NCBI GenBank assembly: GCA_016938795.1
Contig: JAFGTZ010000102.1
Coordinates: 1-10,372 of the forward strand
Source of the DNA: Chromatiaceae bacterium
Lineage (GTDB): Bacteria; Pseudomonadota; Gammaproteobacteria; Chromatiales; Chromatiaceae
Direction of reading: 5' to 3'
Length of the DNA: 10,372 nucleotides
The notes under the pieces were generated by a model. The model searched no databases and was not told where the DNA came from. It worked only from the letters and a program-made list of their open reading frames with translations. The stretch's first letter is position 1; the number at the start of each line of letters is the position of its first letter. Made by a program: the position numbers and the translations under genes. Shown piece after piece: positions 6,887-10,372 of this stretch.

Positions 6887-7360
6887 ATGGACCCATTGAA
6901 CAAAGCCCAGGCCATCGCCGCCTCCATCCTAGGCGCCGAACTCGACGCGAGCGAGCGCGACGCGCTGGCCGAACGCATGGGCGTGATCGAGGTAGCCGAC
7001 GGCGAGAGCATCGTCGCCGAGGGCGAGATGCGGCGTACACTCTTTTTGCTCAGCGACGGCCAGATCGACGTCACCCGCGATGGCAACGACAAGGTCTATC
7101 GCATGCGTCCCGGCGAATGCGCCGGCACCCGCGCCTTTGTCGATGGCTCAACGCGCAAGGCCGGACTGCGCGCCGTGGGCGCCACCCGCGTGCTCACGCT
7201 CGAACCCGAGGACTTCGAGGCCCTGCTCGAGACCCAGCCGCGCATCGTCTACAAGGTCATGCGCGCCATCTTCCGCATCACCCACGCCAACCTCATGCGC
7301 ATGAATCTCGAAAGCGCCGAACTCAAGAACTACGTGACCCGCAGCCAGGGACGCTACTAA
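6887..7360 (+). CDS. Small cyclic nucleotide-binding-domain protein
   Basis: This 157-residue protein appears to be a single CNB (cNMP-binding) beta-roll with flanking helices. The run VADGESIVAEGEMRRTLFLLSDGQIDVTRDG (about 36-66) is the typical start of the roll. PGECAGTRAFVDGSTRKAGLRAVG (about 75-98) corresponds to the phosphate-binding cassette, with G76-E77 and R90 where CRP-like proteins hold the cyclic nucleotide phosphate. LTLEPEDFEALLETQP follows, then a helical tail. There is no helix-turn-helix, kinase or channel domain, so it is not a complete CRP-type regulator; it may be a stand-alone sensor or partner subunit. Ligand and function are unknown. The start has AGGA eight bases upstream. 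It follows pgm and converges with rpoS. Confidence 0.85.
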   Translation: MDPLNKAQAIAASILGAELDASERDALAERMGVIEVADGESIVAEGEMRRTLFLLSDGQIDVTRDGNDKVYRMRPGECAGTRAFVDGSTRKAGLRAVGATRVLTLEPEDFEALLETQPRIVYKVMRAIFRITHANLMRMNLESAELKNYVTRSQGRY

Positions 7361-7371
7361 CCGCAAACTCC

Positions 7372-7401
7372 GGGATGCCGCCGCCCGCACGGCATTCCCG
7401 G
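7372..7401 (+). terminator. Hairpin after the CNB-domain gene
   Basis: CCGGGATGCCG and CGGCATTCCCGG pair over about eleven bases with a single bulged base, around a GC-rich loop, starting about 12 bp after the stop codon. There is no T-tract directly after it. It is a likely terminator or 3'-end stabiliser in the convergent region with rpoS. Confidence 0.5.
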
Positions 7402-7414
7402 CCGCATGGCTGCT

Positions 7415-7492
7415 TATACTCATTGCACATCAGTTTTTCGGTTTTCCTCATGCGCTCCGGGCTGGGTGATCAATCCATCTGTGGTGGGTATC
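7415..7492. repeat. Dispersed inverted-repeat element, internally deleted copy
   Basis: Bases 7417-7470 match the reverse complement of 1147-1200 at about 49 of 54 positions, including an identical run of about 30 bases beginning CTCATTGCACATCAG. Bases 7472-7491 match the reverse complement of 1031-1050 at about 18 of 20. The 96 bp between these two blocks in the longer copy (1051-1146) are replaced here by one base. The copy lies in the convergent gap between the CNB-domain gene and rpoS, about 35 bp beyond the rpoS stop. Confidence 0.75.
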
Positions 7493-7527
7493 GCATTGAA
7501 CGCCTTGAATCGCCGGCATGCGCCGGG

Positions 7528-8547
7528 CTATTTGAAGAAGGAATCGACCGAGAATCCCTCGTTTTCAAGGATATCGCGCAGACGTCGCAGCGCGTCCATC
7601 TGGATCTGGCGCACCCGCTCGCGGGTGACCCCAAGCTCCTGGGCCACGCTTTCGAGCGTGGAGTTTTCATGGCCGTGCAGACCAAAGCGGCGCTCGACTA
7701 CCTCGCGCTGCTTGTCGTTGAGCTTCGCCAGCCAATGGTCGAGGTTGGTGCGGATGCTGGTGTCCTGAATGCCCTCGGTGGGATCGCTGGAGCCTTCGTC
7801 CTGAAGCATATCAACCAGCGGCTTGTCGGCATCCTTGCTGAAGGGGGTATCAACCGAGGCAATGCGCTCGTTGAGGCCGAGCATCCGCTTCACGTCCTGA
7901 ATGGGGCGATCGAGCAGACCGGCAATCTCCTCGGTGGTGGGCTCGTGGTCGAGCGTCTGGGAGAGTTGACGCGCGGCCTTGAGATAGACGTTGATTTCCT
8001 TCACCACATGAATGGGCAGACGCACGGTGCGTGTCTGATTCATGATGGCGCGCTCGATGGTCTGGCGGATCCACCAGGTCGCATAGGTGGAAAACCGGAA
8101 TCCGCGCTCGGGATCAAACTTTTCGACTGCGCGTATCAGCCCAAGATTGCCTTCTTCGATCAGATCGAGCAGGGGCAGGCCGCGATTGAGATAACGCCGC
8201 GCGATCTTCACCACCAAGCGCAGATTGCTCACGATCATGCGCTGGCGCGCGGCATTGTCCCCCGCCTGCGCAAGCCGCGCAAAGTAGACCTCTTCCTCGG
8301 CGCTTAGCAGTTTGGATTCGCCAATCTCGTTGAGGTAGATCCGCGTAGCATCAAAATCCGCCTCGCTGGAGCGAAAACGTTCCACGGAAACCTCTTCGGC
8401 GCTTTCGGCCTCCTCGCCTCGTTCATTGCTATCGACATCGTCCGCCTCATTCTCCAGGCGCGCATCGCGCTCCTCGTCGAGCAGCAAACCCTCGCTGTCG
8501 GGATCGCCCGGATTGTCTTTCGTCTCTCGGCCATTGGCGGTTGGCAT
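7528..8547 (-). CDS. rpoS: RNA polymerase sigma factor RpoS (stationary phase/general stress)
   Basis: This 339-residue group 2 sigma-70 factor has an acidic N-terminal tail (1-60), region 1.2 (DATRIYLNEIG, 66-76), and region 2 with NLRLVVKIARRY (109-119) and FDPERGFRFSTYATWWIRQ (144-162). The region 3 segment RTVRLPIHVVKEINVYLKAARQLS follows, with K183 at the place of E. coli K173, the RssB recognition residue. The region 4.2 helix-turn-helix is VAQELGVTRERVRQIQ (301-316). It directs RNA polymerase to stress and stationary-phase promoters. Placement directly after nlpD separates it from the housekeeping factor RpoD. The ATG at 8547 has GGAGGG eight bases upstream. The 28-bp gap to nlpD leaves little room for a private promoter, so one may lie inside nlpD as in E. 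coli. Confidence 0.97.
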   Translation of the reverse strand: MPTANGRETKDNPGDPDSEGLLLDEERDARLENEADDVDSNERGEEAESAEEVSVERFRSSEADFDATRIYLNEIGESKLLSAEEEVYFARLAQAGDNAARQRMIVSNLRLVVKIARRYLNRGLPLLDLIEEGNLGLIRAVEKFDPERGFRFSTYATWWIRQTIERAIMNQTRTVRLPIHVVKEINVYLKAARQLSQTLDHEPTTEEIAGLLDRPIQDVKRMLGLNERIASVDTPFSKDADKPLVDMLQDEGSSDPTEGIQDTSIRTNLDHWLAKLNDKQREVVERRFGLHGHENSTLESVAQELGVTRERVRQIQMDALRRLRDILENEGFSVDSFFK

Positions 8548-8575
8548 CCACCATTCCCTCCGCTAGTCAAGGGGA

Positions 8576-9451
8576 TTATTTAAGCGCGGGCAGATAGAGC
8601 AAGGGATCAACGACTGTCCCATGACGGCGGATTTCAAAGTGCATCAGATAGGTTCCCTCAGGGCCCTGGCCAACCTCCGCCACAGCTTGGCCACGCTTGA
8701 CAGCGTCTCCCTCGCGAACCAGGAGACGGCGGTTAAAACCGTAAGCACTCAAATACTTTTCGTTGTGTTTGATGATGATAAGGTTGCCGTAACCCTTGAG
8801 TCCATCGCCGCTGTAGACCACCTTGCCATCGGCCGCGGCCAGCACGGCCTGGCCCGCTTGACCGCCGATGCGGATGCCTGATCGGGTGCGATCACCCTCA
8901 CGAAAGGTATGCAGCAAGGGCCCGGACAGCGGCCACTCCCAAGGCACGCCCGAGGCGGCACGACGGCTGGCGGCCTGTGGCGGCGAGGCCGCCGCAGAAA
9001 CTGACGACCTAGTCGCGGGCGCAGACTTGCCAGGCGTTCGCGCGGTTTGCGCCGCACCGGACGAGGCCGAGGCAGCAGCCTTGGCCGGCGCTTGCGCCAC
9101 CGCCCGCCCCGCAGACTGTCCCGGCGGCGCCACGCGCAGCAGGGTTCCCCGATAGATGACATAGGGCGGCTTGAGAGCGTTCCAGCGCGCAAGCCTTTGC
9201 AGCTCGACCCCCTGGCGCAGGGCAATCTCGCCAAGGGTGTCACCCTCACGCACCCGATAATAACCATTGGGGACAGGTCCACTCCAGTCCCAGCCGACGA
9301 CAGGGGCCGGGCCGGTTGAGCCGCAACCACCAAGCGCAAGCGTCAGGAGCAACGCCAACCACCCAAGCAGCACCAGGCTATGGCGCCAGATCGCGGTGTC
9401 GCCCGAGCGGCCCGGAATGCTCTCAAAAAACGCAGTTGTCCAGCCAGCCAC
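8576..9451 (-). CDS. nlpD: LysM/degenerate M23 lipoprotein NlpD
   Basis: This 291-residue outer-membrane-type lipoprotein likely activates a cell-wall amidase during division, as NlpD does for AmiC in E. coli. After a long n-region comes a hydrophobic stretch (about 25-40) and the lipobox LGGC with C43. A LysM domain (64-107, YYRVREGDTLGEIALRQG) binds peptidoglycan. An Ala/Pro/Ser-rich linker spans about 108-170, and a LytM/M23 fold spans 171-288. Metal ligands of active M23 enzymes are missing: SGIRIGG lacks the His/Asp pair, AYGFN replaces the usual AYAH, and LMHFEIR keeps only the second His of HxH. It is thus probably not itself an endopeptidase. The start is a GTG with GGAG seven bases upstream, overlapping the end of surE by 29 bp. 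rpoS follows. Confidence 0.92.
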   Translation of the reverse strand: MAGWTTAFFESIPGRSGDTAIWRHSLVLLGWLALLLTLALGGCGSTGPAPVVGWDWSGPVPNGYYRVREGDTLGEIALRQGVELQRLARWNALKPPYVIYRGTLLRVAPPGQSAGRAVAQAPAKAAASASSGAAQTARTPGKSAPATRSSVSAAASPPQAASRRAASGVPWEWPLSGPLLHTFREGDRTRSGIRIGGQAGQAVLAAADGKVVYSGDGLKGYGNLIIIKHNEKYLSAYGFNRRLLVREGDAVKRGQAVAEVGQGPEGTYLMHFEIRRHGTVVDPLLYLPALK

Positions 9452-10175
9452 CGAGCCGCTCCAAGACGCTGTGACGGGTTAAATCCACCTGAAGCGGCGT
9501 GATGGACACCTGCCCATGACGCAGCGCGTAAAAATCGGTTCCAGGCCCCGCATCCTGCTCGGGTCCGGCTGGACCAACCCAATAGATGGTACGCCCACGC
9601 GGATCGCGCGCCTCCACCACAGGCTCGGCCTTGTGACGGTGACCGAGACGCGTGGGGGCAAAACCGGCCAGCGACTCCCAGGGCAGATCGGGAACATTCA
9701 CGTTCAGGATGGTGTTTGGTTCGAGCGGGTGCTCGCGCAGACGCGCAACCAGCGAGCGCGCCACCCGTGCAGCCGTATCGAGATGGCACGGCTCATGCGC
9801 GGCAATGGACACCGCGATCGCGGGCAGGCCCAGAAAACGCCCCTCGGTCGCGGCCGCCACCGTGCCCGAATAGATCACATCGTCACCCAGATTAGGACCG
9901 TGGTTGATCCCGGCGACGACAATATCCGGGTCATGCCCGGCCAGGCCGGTCAAGGCCAAATGCACGCAATCGGTCGGGGTGCCATCAACACTGATAAAGC
10001 CGTTGGGGAGACGTCGAGCACGCAGCGGCACATCGAGCGTCAGTGAATTGCTCGCCCCACTGCGATCACGCTCGGGCGCCACCACCAGCACCTCGCCAAG
10101 CGGGCGCAAGGCCGACACCAGCGCGTTTAGCCCCGCAGACTGATAACCATCGTCATTACTGACTAGAATTTTCAT
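9423..10175 (-). CDS. surE: 5'/3'-nucleotidase SurE
   Basis: This 250-residue metal-dependent phosphatase acts on nucleoside monophosphates, and in some species on polyphosphate, and is linked to stationary-phase survival. The family start MKILVSNDDGYQSAGL carries metal ligands D8 and D9. PERDRSGASNSLT (about 35-47) supplies S39. GINHGPNLGDDVIYSGTVAAATEG (about 89-112) supplies N91 and the conserved YSGTV loop. The frame is open to 10202, but the start at 10175 matches the family and its usual length (E. coli 253 aa). Purine-rich AGGGTGGCGGGG lies upstream. It overlaps nlpD by 29 bp, indicating cotranscription and probably translational coupling. The pcm gene found between these two in E. coli is absent. 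Confidence 0.97.
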   Translation of the reverse strand: MKILVSNDDGYQSAGLNALVSALRPLGEVLVVAPERDRSGASNSLTLDVPLRARRLPNGFISVDGTPTDCVHLALTGLAGHDPDIVVAGINHGPNLGDDVIYSGTVAAATEGRFLGLPAIAVSIAAHEPCHLDTAARVARSLVARLREHPLEPNTILNVNVPDLPWESLAGFAPTRLGHRHKAEPVVEARDPRGRTIYWVGPAGPEQDAGPGTDFYALRHGQVSITPLQVDLTRHSVLERLGGWLDNCVF

Positions 10176-10213
10176 CGACCCCGCCACCCTGAGTTCATGC
10201 ATGAATGGCCCCC

Positions 10214-10242
10214 TTCACCAGCCGGTCAAGGACCACTATAGT
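10214..10242 (+). promoter_or_regulatory. Candidate promoter for the right-edge gene
   Basis: TTCACC (10214-10219) and TATAGT (10237-10242) are separated by 17 bp, matching the sigma-70 consensus at four and five of six bases. Transcription would begin near 10249. TATAGT lies in the palindrome CACTATAGTG, so the opposite strand also presents TATAGT, with TGGTCA (10257-10262) 16 bp upstream of it and pointing toward surE. Confidence 0.5.
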
Positions 10243-10278
10243 GCCAACGTTGAGAGTGACCATTTGAACCGCATCCAC

Positions 10279-10372
10279 ATGAAGAAGCAAATCCAACCGG
10301 CCGATCTGGACATGTTTCGCGAAGCGGTTCAGGACATCGAGGCGCTGCGGATCGAGGCGCCGCCCGAGAGCG
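10279..10372 (+). CDS. Probable Smr-domain protein, N-terminal fragment
   Basis: The right edge cuts this gene after about 31 residues: MKKQIQPADLDMFREAVQDI followed by EALRIEAPPES. The pattern of a short basic start, then D-x-D-x-FREAVQD and a leucine, is typical of the N-terminal region of proteobacterial Smr/MutS2-like proteins (SmrA/SmrB type), which are nucleases or ribosome-rescue factors. The Smr domain itself would lie outside the window, so this is tentative. The frame is also open from an ATG at 10201, which would add 26 residues. The later start is preferred because a promoter at 10214-10242 lies between the two ATGs, but its Shine-Dalgarno sequence is weak. It diverges from surE. 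Confidence 0.5.
   Translation, partial: MKKQIQPADLDMFREAVQDIEALRIEAPPES

Noticed and set aside
5151..7040. Minus-strand open frame of 629 codons antisense to pgm
   Set aside because: It lies opposite an intact, motif-rich pgm. Such long antisense frames arise from codon bias in GC-rich genes, and the translation shows no recognisable domain.
6532..8307. Plus-strand open frame of 591 codons across the pgm end, the CNB-domain gene and antisense to rpoS
   Set aside because: It overlaps three well-supported genes in other frames. The translation is low-complexity Arg/Ala/Ser-rich in its first part and reads rpoS backwards in the rest.
1..10372. CRISPR array, tRNA, rRNA, integrase or phage genes
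   Set aside because: I saw no direct-repeat/spacer pattern, no cloverleaf or rRNA motif, and no integrase or phage protein in any frame.

Overview
The window is about 10.4 kb of GC-rich, gene-dense DNA that looks like a core chromosomal segment of a gammaproteobacterium. The protein set (IscR, HtpG, Adk, SurE-NlpD-RpoS, PrmB, a YqiB-like DUF1249 protein, a PGM1-like phosphoglucomutase) and codon usage suggest a purple sulfur bacterium or relative (Chromatiales). That placement is an inference from general familiarity, not from a search.

Layout. From 4977 leftward to the window edge all genes lie on the minus strand: htpG, adk, a thioredoxin gene, a DUF1249 gene, iscR, and the 5' part of prmB, which is cut by the left edge. 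htpG and adk keep the order seen in many gammaproteobacteria. Hairpins separate most of these genes, and iscR has its own promoter overlapped by a good match to an IscR binding site. On the plus strand, diverging from htpG, are pgm and a small cyclic-nucleotide-binding-domain protein. Facing them on the minus strand is the stress block surE-nlpD-rpoS, in which surE and nlpD overlap and the commonly intervening pcm gene is absent. At the right edge a plus-strand gene, probably an Smr-domain protein, starts divergently from surE and is cut off.

How the genes fit together. The window combines protein quality control and stress response (HtpG, RpoS, SurE), redox and Fe-S homeostasis (thioredoxin, IscR), nucleotide and sugar-phosphate metabolism (Adk, Pgm), cell-wall separation (NlpD) and ribosome maturation (PrmB). 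I see no phage, insertion sequence with a transposase, CRISPR array, tRNA or rRNA.

The least ordinary content is between the genes. A 173-bp imperfect-inverted-repeat element lies at 1030-1202, and a shorter copy lacking about 96 internal bases lies at 7415-7492; both are at gene 3' ends, which suggests a non-autonomous dispersed repeat family. Other points of interest are the IscR operator, a perfect 12-bp hairpin reaching the possible start codon of prmB, and two divergent gene pairs whose shared promoter regions have near-symmetric -10-like elements. I did not find a clearly new multi-gene system.
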